Below, one piece after another: positions 1 to 10,156 of a stretch of DNA of 64,000 nt. Under the pieces are notes generated by a model. That model was not told where the DNA came from. It was given only the letters and a program-made list of their open reading frames with translations, and made no database searches. The DNA comes from Cryptomeria japonica (taxonomy: Eukaryota; Streptophyta; Pinopsida; Cupressales; Cupressaceae), in the NCBI RefSeq assembly GCF_030272615.1, contig NC_081412.1, forward strand, positions 345,271,870-345,335,869. The letters run 5' to 3'. The position numbers were made by a program, and so were the translations under genes. How positions within the stretch are numbered: position 1 is the first letter of the stretch; every line of letters starts with the position of its first letter.

Positions 1-604
1 TGACTGCAATTTTGATAGGGACATCAAATTTCCTGCATAATTATTTTTCAGGACTATCAAGATGACTGCTCACCTTGCATAGTGCCGGGTAGAGGAGGAC
101 TATAACAATTAGGAGGGAAAATCCTCCTGGATGACCTCCTGACTACGGCTCTTGTTGCAGTCTAAGTCGTAAAGCTCATAGACAAGCCACATGGCGTTCA
201 AGACCACACTACAGGGACACTGAATGATAATGTTGGTTTTAAATGATATACGAAAAAATGTAGAAATTTAAACTAAATGCAAAATTAAAGTTTTTTTTTA
301 ATATTATTTTTCAGATTTTTAAACTTATGAAAATTTAAAAGACTAAATGCACCTAAATAAAGCATAAAGCGAGTAATGCAAACATAACCCTGTTTCACGT
401 TGGGTTCACCAAAATGTAATGGAGGGAATTTGCCTCCTCAAGGATAATTCATCCTTGGGGACAAATTGTCCTTCCAATTACCTCTGCGAACTGGAGCTAA
501 GATGAGTTAGGGGATAACATATTTATGCAAGAAGTGGCAAACACCCAAGAGGCATCTCTGGATGGCTCTGCAAAGCTTTTGTCCTCAGGATGAGCACACG
601 GATT
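1..604. other. Unassigned flank of Copia-A
   Basis: I see no credible coding region here. Sequence continuing this flank resumes at 5545, so Copia-A split a pre-existing stretch. The word caccaaaatgtaatgg at about 409-424 resembles the start of a gypsy-type LTR after a caaaa tract, but I could not find a partner, so it is left unassigned. Confidence 0.4.
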
Positions 605-609
605 AGGGA

Positions 610-957
610 TGTTCAAATGTGGCGACTGATCAGCAAAGTACTGTACACTCTGCACGTTTTTTGTTGATGAAAACCGACATTGTAATAAAACCCTAAAAAG
701 GTCGACTTTGTTTGTTGCCCTAAAAATGCATGTTATAAGCGGCTGGGATGCTTAAGGCATTGTAAGGTTGATGTACTATTTTTGCTAGATAATAAGAAAG
801 ATTGGACGGTTGTGTATGGTGGATGTAACCCATTCTGGGTGAACCACGTTAAATCTCTGTGTTATCTGTGTCTTGTTTTATTTCTTTATCTTTCGTATTT
901 AAATCTACATATAATTGTTAGTTCATATTTGCTTCGGATCTGCTTGAAACCCTAACA
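610..957 (+). repeat. 5' LTR of Copia-A
   Basis: This 348-base repeat starts TGTTCAAATG and ends CCCTAACA just before the primer site. It matches the 3' LTR at 5109-5539 along its length, with about 15 differences in the shared 300 bases, mostly transitions. It lacks an 83-base GC-rich block present in the 3' copy. Confidence 0.93.
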
Positions 958-959
958 AT

Positions 960-971
960 TGGTATCAGAGC
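960..971 (+). promoter_or_regulatory. Primer binding site of Copia-A (initiator Met tRNA)
   Basis: The word TGGTATCAGAGC, two bases after the LTR end, is the standard plant copia primer site complementary to the 3' end of initiator Met tRNA. It fixes the LTR end and the strand. Confidence 0.95.
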
Positions 972-1017
972 GAGGTTTTCTGTAAATTGGCAGGACTTTC
1001 AGATTTGAGTGGGAGCA

Positions 1018-2142
1018 ATGGAGGATTCCAAATTCAAGGTTGAAAAGTTTAACTGCCAGAATTATCAGTTATGGAAAATGTAAATGGAGGATTACTTGTA
1101 TCAAAAGGATTTGTGGCGGCCATTGGAAGGAAAGGCAAAGAAACCGACCACAATATCAGATGAAGAGTGGGACATTTTAGATAGAAAGGCACTGGGATCC
1201 ATTCGATTTTGCCTTGCGTTGTCTATAGCATTCAATATAACAGAAGCAAAAATGACTATAGATTTGATGGCAACATTGGCTAAGCTGTATGAGAAACCCT
1301 CGGCTTCGAATAAGGTATTTCTTATGAAGCATTTGTTTAATTTGAAAATGAGTGAGGGAGGATCTATAGCGGAGCACTTAAATGAATTTAATACAATTAC
1401 CAGTCAATTGTCTTCGGTAAAAATTACCTTTGCAGAAGAGGTTAGGGCTCTCTTGATTTTATGTTCTTTGCCAGAAAGCTGGAATAACTTGGTTATGGTT
1501 GTAAGTAACTCTGTCTCTGGTAAAAATACTTTGGTATTTGATGATATTGTTGGTGTTATCCTAAGCAAGGAAATGCGAAGGAAAAGCACAGGTGAGACTC
1601 CAACATCATCGGGTAGTGTTTTGAATGTGGAGAATAGAGGAAGATCAAAGGAAAGAGGAAAAGGCCCTGGGAATGAGAAGTCACGAGGGAAGTCAAAGAA
1701 AGGATGCTCTCAATCTAGAGGAAAGAAAGATTTTTGGTACTGCGGAAAGCTTGGTCATCTAAAGAAAGACTGTTGGTCTTGGAAAAACAAAGAAGGAGAC
1801 AAAAATGAAAATGACAGTAAGGAAGCTAATATTGCAAGTAATACTTTACAAGATGCTTTAATCTTATGTTTGGATAATGTTAATGATTCCTGGGTAATAG
1901 ATTTTGGGGCTTCATTTCATGCTACACCCCATAGAAAATATTTTCTAGATTATGTTCAAGGTGATTTTGGATAGGTATATTTGGGTGATGATGAGCCCTG
2001 TCAAATTGTTGGAAAAGGAAAGATAAAGATCAAGTTGCAGAATGGTAATGACTAGTTTCTGCAGGAGGTAAGACATGTTCCTAATTTAAGAAGAAATTTA
2101 ATTTTAGGTAGTGAAGGCTGCATAGTTACCTTCTCAGAAAGT
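1018..2142 (+). pseudogene. Copia-A gag and protease, decayed
   Basis: Translation starts at the ATG at 1018, about 60 bases after the primer site. A TAA at 1081 stops it after 21 codons, and the Gag resumes in the same frame. The Gag body is a copia-type UBN2-like region. A basic stretch follows, then a zinc knuckle near codons 239-252. The first cysteine of that CCHC knuckle has become phenylalanine (FWYCGKLGHLKKDC). The protease motif near codon 295 reads DFGA instead of DSGA, so the residue after the catalytic Asp is changed. Two TAG stops (1972, 2053) lie in the protease. The protein would package RNA and mature the polyprotein in the family; this copy cannot. Confidence 0.9.
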
Positions 2143-3195
2143 ATGTGGAAGGTCACTAAAGGATCATTAGTAGTAGCTAAAGGTGCGAAGGTGGGCACAT
2201 TATATCTGTGTACTGGTAACACTTACTCTACCTTAGTTGCTACAGATAAAGTTACTGCAGAGACAACAATAATAAATGTTGCAAGAACAGATTCGATAAT
2301 GTGGCACCATAGGCTTGGGCACATGAGTGAGAAAGGGATGAAAATCCTTCACTCCAAAAATCTATTGCCAGGACTAAAGAAGATTGATTTAGAGTTCTGT
2401 GAAAACTGTGTTTATGGTAAACAAAAAAGAGTCAGATTTCTCAAGGTTGGGAAAGAGAAGAAGAGTGAGAAGTTAGAGCTTGTACATTCAGATGTATGGA
2501 GACCGGCTCAGGTATCATCTCTTGGTGGCTCTTGTTATTATGTTATTTTTATTGATGACTCAACCAAAAAAACATAGGTATATTTCCTAAAGCAAAAATC
2601 AGATGTTTTTGAAACTTTTAAGAAATGGAAAGCTTTGGTTGAGAATGAGACAGGAAAAAAGTTGAAGTGTCTCAGATCGGATAATGGAGGTGAGTATTGC
2701 AGCAAAACATTGGAAGATTACTGTTCCTTAAATGGGATTCGAAAGCAGAAGATATTTCTAGGAACTCCACAGGAAAATGGTGTGTCAGAGAGAATGAATA
2801 GGACTATCATGGAACGTGCGAGGAGCATGAGATTGCATGCTGGATTGCCCTTACATTTTTGGGCAGTTGTTGTACATACTGCTGTCTATTTGATAAATAG
2901 AGGACCTTCAACCCCTTTGGATGGTGGTATTCCAGAGGAGGCATGGACTGGTAAAAAGCTAAATTATTCTTTTCTAAAAACTTTTGGTTGCGAAGCTTTT
3001 GTCCATGTTGATAAAGAAAATAGAACCAAGCTTGATGCTAAATCTCAAAAATGTACCTTCATTGGATATGGGATAGATGAATATGGCTATCGGTTATGGG
3101 ATTTTGAAAATAAGAAAATAATTAGAAGTAGAGATGTTATATTCAATGAGAAGGTTATGTATAAAGAACAGATGCAGGAAAAGAAGCATGAATAG
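2143..3195 (+). pseudogene. Copia-A integrase, decayed
   Basis: The segment begins in the GAG-pre-integrase region with an HHCC zinc-binding part (WHHRLGH, then CENC). The catalytic core follows. Its acidic triad is complete: Asp at codon 492 (HSDVW), Asp at 555 (SDNGG) and Glu at 591 (SERMN), giving the classic 35-residue spacing between the last two. A GKLNYS/FGCEAF region typical of copia integrases follows. TAG stops at 2575 and 3193 interrupt it. The first sits where related proteins have Trp (before VYFLK) and the second where Gln is plausible. It shares the frame of the upstream gag. Confidence 0.9.
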
Positions 3196-3210
3196 GAGAA
3201 ACAAGAATAT

Positions 3211-4932
3211 GTGGTGTTGGATGAGATTCCTGAAAATGAAATGCCACAGGTACCTGATGCTCAGCAACAACAGATTGTCCCACAAACTCCTGCAAGTTTT
3301 AGACGTTCTACGAGGACAAGTAGACCCCCTGAAAGATTTTCTCCTTCTTTGTATTCTATTTTATTAACGGATTTTGGTGAACCAGAAGAATATGAAGAAG
3401 CAATGCAGGTAGATGTCAAACAACAGTGGGAGCTAGGCATGAAAGAGGAGATGGACTCCTTGATGAAAAATAAGACTTGGGACTTAGTCCCTTTACCTGC
3501 AGAAAAAAGAGCCTTGCCTAACAAATGGGTTTATCGGTTGAAGGAGGAGGAAGGAGGTCAGAAAAGATATAAGGCCAGACTTGTGGTAAAAGGTTTTGCA
3601 CAGAAAAAGGGTATAGATTATGATGAAATATTTTCTCCAGTTGTAAAAATGACTTCAATTAGAACTGTACTTAGTCTTGTGGCTGCAGATGATTTACATC
3701 TTGAACAATTAGATGTCAAAACAACTTTTCTCCATGGAGATCTGGAGGAGGAAATTTACATGTTGCAACCACAGGGATATGAGGTCAAAGGTAAAGAGAA
3801 CTTGGTGTGCAGGTTGAAGAAAAGTCTGTATGGCCTAAAGAAAGCATGCTGACAATGGTATTTAAAATTTGATAGTTTCATGGCTGAACACGGTTATCAT
3901 AGATGTCATTCTGATCATTGTGTATATTTTAAGAGATTTGATAATGGCAGTTATATTATCCTATTGCTTTATGTTGATGGCATGCTTGTTGTTGGGTCTA
4001 ACATGCAACATATAAATGATCTTAAACAGAAATTAGCCAGGTCATTTGCTATGAAGGATTTGGGTGCAGCTAAGCAAATTCTCGGTATGAGGATTACACG
4101 GGACAGGAAAAATAGAACCTTGAATTTGTCCCAAAGTGAGTATATAAAGAAGGTGTTGAAAAGATTTAACATGCAGGATGCAAAAATAGTTAGTACACTT
4201 TTGGCTAGTCATTTCAAATTGACTAAGGAGATGTGCCCAAAGGCACAGGAAGAGGTTAATAAAATGTCTAACATCCCGTATTCATCAGCTGTTGGCAATC
4301 TGATGTATGCAATGGTATGCACAAGGCCAGATATTGCACATGCAGTGGGAGTTGTGAGCAGGTTTATGAGTAATTCGGGTATCGAGCATTGGAATGCTAT
4401 GAAATGGATTCTTCGGTATTTGAAAGGAACTACTACGAAGGCATTATGTTTCAAAGGATCTAATGCTGCTCTGAGTAGATTTGTTGACTCTGATCTGGCG
4501 GGTGATATTGATTCACAAAGGAGTACTACAGGGTATGTTTTTACTATAGAGGGAACTGCAGTCAGTTGGATTTCTAGGCTACAAAAGGTTGTTGCACTTT
4601 CAACCACTAAAGCTGAGTATGTTGCTGCTACAGAAGCCAGCAAGGAGATGATTTGGTTGCAATGTTTTCTGAAGGAATTGGGTCGGACACAAGAGGATAG
4701 CCCATTGTATACTGATAGCTAGAGTGCCATTCATCTTGCAAAGAACTCTACTTTTCATTCAAGGACAAAGCACATTCAGCTCAGGTACCACTTCATCCGG
4801 ACTATTTTAGAGGAGGGTCAGTTACGGCTTGAGAAGATTCACACAAGTGAGAATCCTGCCGATATGTTCACAAAAGCAGTTCCACAGGAGAAGCTGATTT
4901 CTTCATCAATTTCTGTTGGTCTTCTTGATTGA
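3211..4932 (+). pseudogene. Copia-A reverse transcriptase and RNase H, decayed
   Basis: The reverse transcriptase starts around NKTWDLV and carries LDVKTTFLHGDL, the copia finger/palm signature. The active site at 3970-3981 reads YVDG instead of YVDD, losing the second catalytic Asp (codon 988). A TGA at 3850 replaces an Arg expected after GLKKA. RNase H runs from about 4440 to the final TGA at 4930-4932. It has STTGYVF, ALSTTKAEY and NPADMFTKAV, and a TAG at 4720 where related copies have Gln before SAIHLAKN. In function it would copy the RNA genome to DNA and degrade the template. Confidence 0.92.
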
Positions 4933-5011
4933 TAATTGTGGAATTTATACTAGTCAAGTCCTAGTGTTTTATCCAGCGGATGTTGCATGTACAGTGGTGT
5001 TGTGTAAGTAT

Positions 5012-5110
5012 CAGTCTCCAAGTGGGAGATTGTTCGGTGTGGAGCCTAATCAGTCTCCAAGTGGGAGATTGTTCGGTGTGGAGCCTAATCAGTCTCCAAG
5101 TGGGAGATTG
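5012..5110 (+). repeat. Triplicated polypurine tract with LTR start, 39-base unit
   Basis: A 39-base unit beginning CAGTCTCCAAGTGGGAGAT occurs at 5012-5050 and 5051-5089, with a third partial copy from 5090 that runs into the 3' LTR. Each unit contains the copia purine tract AAGTGGGAGAT followed by TGTT, which resembles an LTR start. Only the third copy is continuous with the LTR. Confidence 0.9.
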
Positions 5111-5539
5111 TTAAAATGTCATGACTGATTAGTAAAGTACTGTACACTCTGCACGTATCCTCGCCAGGGTCCGGGGCCGGGTCGAGCCCTGGGCAGGGAT
5201 TTGGGGGCGGTAGCCCCCGAGAAAAAAAAAATTTGCCATTTTTTGTTGATGAAAACTGACATTATAATAAAACCCTAAAAAGGCCGACTTTGTTTGTTGC
5301 CCTAAAAATGCATGTTATAAGCTCCTGGGATGCTTAAGGCATTGTAAGGTTGATGTACTATTTTTGCTGGATAATAAGAAAGATTGGACAGCTGTGTATG
5401 GTGGACGTAACCCATTCTGGGTGAACCACGTTAAATCTCTGTGTTATCTATGTCCTATTTTATTTCTTTATCTTTCGTATTTAAATCTGCATATAATTGT
5501 TAGTTTATATTTGCTTCGGATCTGCTTGAAACCCTAACA
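5109..5539 (+). repeat. 3' LTR of Copia-A
   Basis: This 431-base repeat starts TGTTAAAATG directly after the purine tract and ends CCCTAACA before the target duplication AGGGA. It equals the 5' LTR plus an internal 83-base GC-rich block. Confidence 0.93.
5156..5238 (+). repeat. GC-rich 83-base block in the Copia-A 3' LTR
   Basis: The block is present in the 3' LTR and absent from the 5' LTR, where the flanking words cacg and tttttt are joined directly. It is much richer in G and C than the surrounding DNA. It contains a perfect hairpin (GGGGGC, loop GGTA, GCCCCC) and a run of ten A near its end. It shows no five-base duplication of its own, so whether it was gained in one LTR or lost from the other is not settled. 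Confidence 0.85.
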
Positions 5540-5544
5540 AGGGA

Positions 5545-5799
5545 CACCAACGAGGCTATATGTTGTCCTGTACAGATGAAGTACAGAGCGCGTATGGAAA
5601 GTTTCGAATACAAGAATAATGCAATGAAGCACAGAAAGTGAATAAACCAAACTAAAAGTTATGAGATGTGAAATGACTTAAATAAAATAGATTGAAGAGA
5701 GAAAGATGAAAAAACTAACAATCAGTCCACGACCGAAACCTCCCACTAAATGATTATCCTCTCTCCTCTATGAACCTACAGACAAATGAGAATGAAAAA
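5545..5799. other. Unassigned stretch right of Copia-A
   Basis: No gene or repeat is recognised here. It continues the flank that ends at 604. Confidence 0.4.
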
Positions 5800-7276
5800 T
5801 GTTGGGGTTGTGTTTTGGAGCCTACCTAAGTCAGACCCCCATTTTGGTGTTTCCATCTCCACAGACAACCCAAGAAGCCATGAGAATAATGATATGACAA
5901 AGATATTTAAAAATACAATACAATATTGGAAATGAAGATTTGGAAAGTAAGAAAGAGAGGTTCGAGAAAACTCCCCTTTCATGAATAGTTGTTCAAAAAT
6001 TCTGGTGTAGTGTGCTTGAGTTGCTGCAATGATGGTGGTGTTGATAGTATGCTATCCAAAGTTGTCTCCAAGAGCTTAACCTGCAAAAAGATCACCAAAC
6101 TTGCCAAAGAATCCCTTTAAAATGCCTCCAAAGTGAAAGATAAAGGCCCAAGAAGGAATTCAGACGTTGGTGGGTGTATGCAGAGGCGTTACAATTCCTT
6201 CCAGGCATAGTCATAATGCCCAAATGGCCACCTACAGACTGTAAGATTTGGGGGATGCTAGTGCGCCACGCAGATGTCTCTGCGTCGTCCCTATGTCCTC
6301 GAAGGTGACAAGTTGGCTGAGTTGGTAATGCTTTGGCTAGAGTTGACATGGATGGTTTGAGTGGACAAAAGGACATGATAGCGGGTTTTGACCTCTGATG
6401 ACATGGAGGAAAAGTGTCATTTGTTACCTTAATTACAAGGGATAATATTTTTGATATTACACATATATTTATAGAAATCGTCAACCTATATTTCAAGGTT
6501 GGCTAAACTATCAATACAAATTACAAATCAATAACCTCACATGCTACAACAATACATGCAAACTAAAACAATGACAACTAAGATGTAGTATGGACCTAAA
6601 CCAACACCGCATGTAAGAAATACTTCCAAGAATTATGCCTTGAACATCTAGAACATGCTACAATCATTATGAATATCGCATAGCATGAAGAACACCACCG
6701 ACTCAAGAAAATGATCAATATGTGCACAACGATCAATGTGGACCATCAACATGGATAGAAGACGATCTAGAAAGATCCACAAGCAATGTGAATCACCACA
6801 GTAACAACCACAACATCACCACTTACTAGAATCTTCATCATCATTATATTGAACCTCAAGAACACACGTTGAACTGACTGCCAAAATGAAAGATTCACTT
6901 GCAGACTTCCAAATCATGAATCATCTGAATTGAGGACACATATGAATGTCCCAAACACTCCGCCAAATTCACAAACCAAGATATTGCAATTCTAGAGAAA
7001 TGCATAGCATAATCTAGAATTTTGAATAACACGAACAACTAAATATCAACCACAATACCGGATAACACAACTCAATAAAAATATCATGCAAACCATTGAA
7101 ACTTCTACTAAATCAACTAGAGGTACTTATCTCTAAACAAATTAAACCACAACTCATCTGCAACATACTGAAAAAACCAACTCATCCAATCTGACTGCAA
7201 CATTGAAATACACAGAAGAATATGTTGACATCAATAAAACACATCATTCCAACAAACTTCTCAGCAATATCCAACA
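5800..7276 (-). repeat. Probable 3' LTR of Copia-B, left end uncertain
   Basis: On the minus strand a purine tract is followed at 7276 by TGTTGG, the usual LTR start for this type of copia element. The opposite end should read TG on the plus strand. TGTTGGGG at 5800 would mirror the start and is my best guess, giving about 1,477 bases. No second LTR is in the window, so the left end is not confirmed. ORFs in this stretch look accidental. Confidence 0.4.
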
Positions 7277-7290
7277 ATCTCCCCCTTTGG
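7277..7290 (-). promoter_or_regulatory. Polypurine tract of Copia-B
   Basis: The minus strand reads CCAAAGGGGGAGAT and is followed by TGTTGG. This is the classic plus-strand primer tract of one group of plant copia elements, and the same words occur at 36675-36688 next to the LARD-1 LTR. Confidence 0.85.
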
Positions 7291-7593
7291 CATTGATGAC
7301 AACATATGGATGTGAAAAAAACTCAATTTAAAGAAAGAAATTTTTACATACTTTTCTCCCCCATAGGGTTTTTCACATGCTTCTCTCCCCTTTGACATTA
7401 ATGCAAAAGGCACATACAACAGAAATCATTATTCTCTCACACTATAAGATAGTCTCTCTTTCCTAGATGAACACACAAATTTTAACATTTGAGCCATACA
7501 CTGACTACTCCCCCTGAGTAGTAGCCTTACTCATCAATTCGAATCACAAGATATCTTTGTGAAGTCCACCGGACTGATGCAAATCCATGAATC

Positions 7594-8130
7594 TTAGTTC
7601 TCATTAGGAGGGGAAATCACCCCTAGCTTCTCTCTAAGATACTCAAATGTATCTTTAGGCAAAGGCTTCGTATAAATATTTGCAATTTGTTCGTTTGTAG
7701 ATACATACTCCAATCTTACTTCCTTCTTATTCACCTTCTCTCTCAAGATTAGTCTTTGAATGCAACACCAGATTCTTAGAAATGTTAATATCACTTGAAT
7801 TGTCATACTATATAGCAGTAGGCTCATCAAAATCAACTTTGATATCCTTCAACATTTTCTTCATTCAAATCACCTGAGTACAATTGCTAGCAACAGCAAT
7901 GTATTCAACTTCTATAGTAGACAGATATATAGCATTCTGCTTCTTACTCATCCATGAAACCAATCTCTTACCCAAGAAAAATGCACCACTACTAGTACTC
8001 TTTTTCTCATCAACATCACTTGCCCAATTAGCATCTTAAAAGCACTCAAAGTGAAAACATCATATCTAGGATACCACAAACCAAGATCAAGGATCTCTGA
8101 TGAGCTAAAATAATGGCTCCATTTTGTCAA
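7594..8130 (-). pseudogene. Copia-B RNase H remnant
   Basis: Read on the minus strand in more than one frame, the segment gives recognisable copia RNase H pieces in order. They are GLWYPRYDVF, then a Trp-Ala-Ser-Asp-Val-Asp-Glu-Lys stretch, SGAFFLGKRLVSWMSKKQN, STIEVEYIA, and finally EYVSTNEQIANIYTKPLPKD near the C-terminus, ending at 7594. At least one frameshift and several stops interrupt it. The upstream pol is missing beyond about 8100, where the sequence changes character. The spacer 7291-7593 is its 3' untranslated part. Confidence 0.82.
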
Positions 8131-9319
8131 ATTTTGTCATATAATTCTTTCTTTGGTCATATGTTTGGGTAATGTGTGGGTCATAGGACTTTCCTTGTTG
8201 ATGTCTTTTTCTAGTTATTTTGGACCTGATTTATCCTAGACCTAAGGTTGTTGTCTAATGATCTTTATACAGTTAATCTATGCAAATTATTTAAATTGAT
8301 ATGATTTAATTTATACAATGTTAACATCAATGGATACACATGTTTTTGTGCACATTAACAACATGATGCAGGCTCAGCTAAGATAAAAAGATGACTAAGC
8401 TTGTGGTTTAAAGACACATCAACATGTCGCTAGATGTAGACCCAGTCAAAGTGGAGAAACATTAAAGAAGGTCATAACCAATTGACTACTTCCTCAATAG
8501 AGTGATCTATGGAGCATTCATGATTTTTCTCGATGGAACATAAATCCAGGAAGGAGGTTACGCTATATTTTCTTAGCAGCAGGACAGTTGTTGTTGTTCT
8601 ACATTCATGCGTTGACTTCTTCTTCTAGTGTAATAAATATTGCTCACCTATTCCTCTGAGATGTGGGTTTATCAATTAGGAGTTTGTTAGAAGTTTTTTA
8701 ATAAATAAAGGTCTCTATCTCCTCATGGGAGTAAGAGAAAAATGACCATAGAGTTAGTAGTATTCAGTTTTTAGACTTATGTATGTGCAATCAATCTAAA
8801 GTAAATAAAATGATGGCATTCTGAGTTTATCAGTTGTTATCTGAGTTCTGGATATACTCACTCAAGGGGGTCCACTTGGTGAGTGGTTCCTGTGTGTTCT
8901 TGAATTAATTTCCATTTTGTTATAGTTGTTTGGTGTTCGACTGTTCCTGCAGCCACTAGAAACAATTCCTGTGTCTGTTCCTGCAGCCAAAGCAGGCAGA
9001 GTAGTTCCTGTTCACCGTCTGGAACATTGTCATTAGCAAAATTTTCTTAAGTTATTTTCAAATATGAGTTTTAATAAAGTATTAAGTCATCATGTTTCTA
9101 CATATTTGTTTCAGAGAATTTCCTTTTCCAGCAGTAGAATAAAATGGCTACAATTTGAGATTAAGTGCACATACAATGCCGACCCATTTCAAGTTTACAT
9201 CCCTGGTCGATAAAGTAAATGAACCTTCGGTACAGGAAAGGTAGGTTCTCAGTAAGGATGTTCAATCTCTGAGCTAAGTCTTTAGAACCTAGTTGCTATT
9301 CCAATTGCAAGGACCAACA
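8131..9319 (+). repeat. 5' LTR of Gypsy-1, left end not resolved
   Basis: The right end is fixed by ACCAACA at 9313-9319, four bases before the primer site. The left end lies somewhere after the Copia-B remnant (about 8100). No 3' copy is present for comparison. The stretch has no coding region. The word GTTCCTGCAGCCA is repeated near 8943 and 8977. Confidence 0.5.
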
Positions 9320-9323
9320 TTTT

Positions 9324-9340
9324 TGGTGTCATTGTCGAGG
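9324..9340 (+). promoter_or_regulatory. Primer binding site of Gypsy-1 (Asp tRNA type)
   Basis: TGGTGTCATTGTCGAGG is a decayed form of the TGGCGCCGTTGCCGGGG primer site known from Athila-type gypsy elements, with C-to-T and G-to-A type changes. Its position just after an LTR end and about 95 bases before gag supports the reading. Confidence 0.75.
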
Positions 9341-9433
9341 ATGGTGCCAAACTAAGAACCTGTTGTAGCCATGAGTTTAAAATCTTTCAGTTTGTTTTAG
9401 ATTTAATTCTTAGAATTCATTTATAAAATTTGC

Positions 9434-10156
9434 ATGCATAGAAGAAGAAGAGATGCATTAGGAAGATTTCTTCCCTCGCATTCTGCTCTTGAAATAAACT
9501 CAAATCAAGCCCCAGATATAAATCCTTTTGTCGAAACTTTTGTGCGAGCTAGAAACCAAGGTGTTTTTTATTTATCAAATGGAGACCTTGATATCTTGAA
9601 AAAAACCCCTGAATAGAATATTTTACCTTTGCTTTTTTATCAAGGACCAATGGCAGGGAATCCTCTAGGAGGTAGAGGTGGGCCTCCACCTCCGCCTATG
9701 AACCCAATATTTCAATTCCCTATTCCAGGCCTGCATGTTAATGGAAACTTGAAGAATATACTTGCCTCCTCCCTTCCAAAGTTCCATGGCTTGGTCATAG
9801 AAGATTCAAATACCTTTCTATTTGAATTTGATATTCTTTGCAGAAGTTATGATTATACCATGGATGCCCATAAACTCAATCTATTTCCTGCTACTCTGAA
9901 AGAAGCTTATCTTAGGCGGTTTATGAGTTTAGGCAAAGATGTAATAACTACCTGGGATGAAATGAAGGAAAATTTCTTGTAAAAGTATAAAGATTACTAA
10001 AAAAGAAATTGATCGACATGGTGATGATATCTTTCGAATGATACAAAAGATGAAAGTCTGGAAGATTATCTTGAGAGGTTCCTGTTCAGTGTTCAAGAAA
10101 TCTAAGTATAATACCTTGAGTGAAGAATCCTTGAAATTGATTTTTATAAGAGGAAT
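9434..10156 (+). pseudogene. Gypsy-1 gag, 5' part
   Basis: The first ATG in frame after the primer site is at 9434. A TAG at 9614 follows 60 codons, after which the same frame continues with a Gly/Pro-rich stretch. The retrotransposon Gag core comes next (LPKFHGL, then a Trp-Asp-Glu-Met-Lys segment near 9950). A TAA at 9980 and at least two frameshifts break the end, where pieces such as YLERFLFSVQ remain readable. At 10156 the frame LIFIRGI is cut by Gypsy-2 and resumes at 25473 with NEDYVESLDLLGGG. The protein would form the virus-like particle. Confidence 0.85.

Larger units (their letters stand above)
610..5539 (+). mobile_element. Copia-A, complete Ty1/copia LTR retrotransposon
   Basis: The element has two LTRs beginning TGTT and ending AACA, an initiator-Met primer site and a purine tract. 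It is flanked by an exact five-base target duplication, AGGGA, at 605-609 and 5540-5544. One reading frame (1018-4932, 1,304 codons) holds gag, protease, integrase, reverse transcriptase and RNase H in copia order. Seven in-frame stops break it: 1081 TAA, 1972 TAG, 2053 TAG, 2575 TAG, 3193 TAG, 3850 TGA and 4720 TAG. There are no frameshifts. The domain wording is closest to the plant Tork-like group as I know it, but that lineage call is an inference. The element is dead as an autonomous copy but structurally intact. Confidence 0.95.

Noticed and set aside
1177-1377. Minus-strand ORF over Copia-A gag
   Set aside because: It is an antisense shadow of gag with no support of its own.
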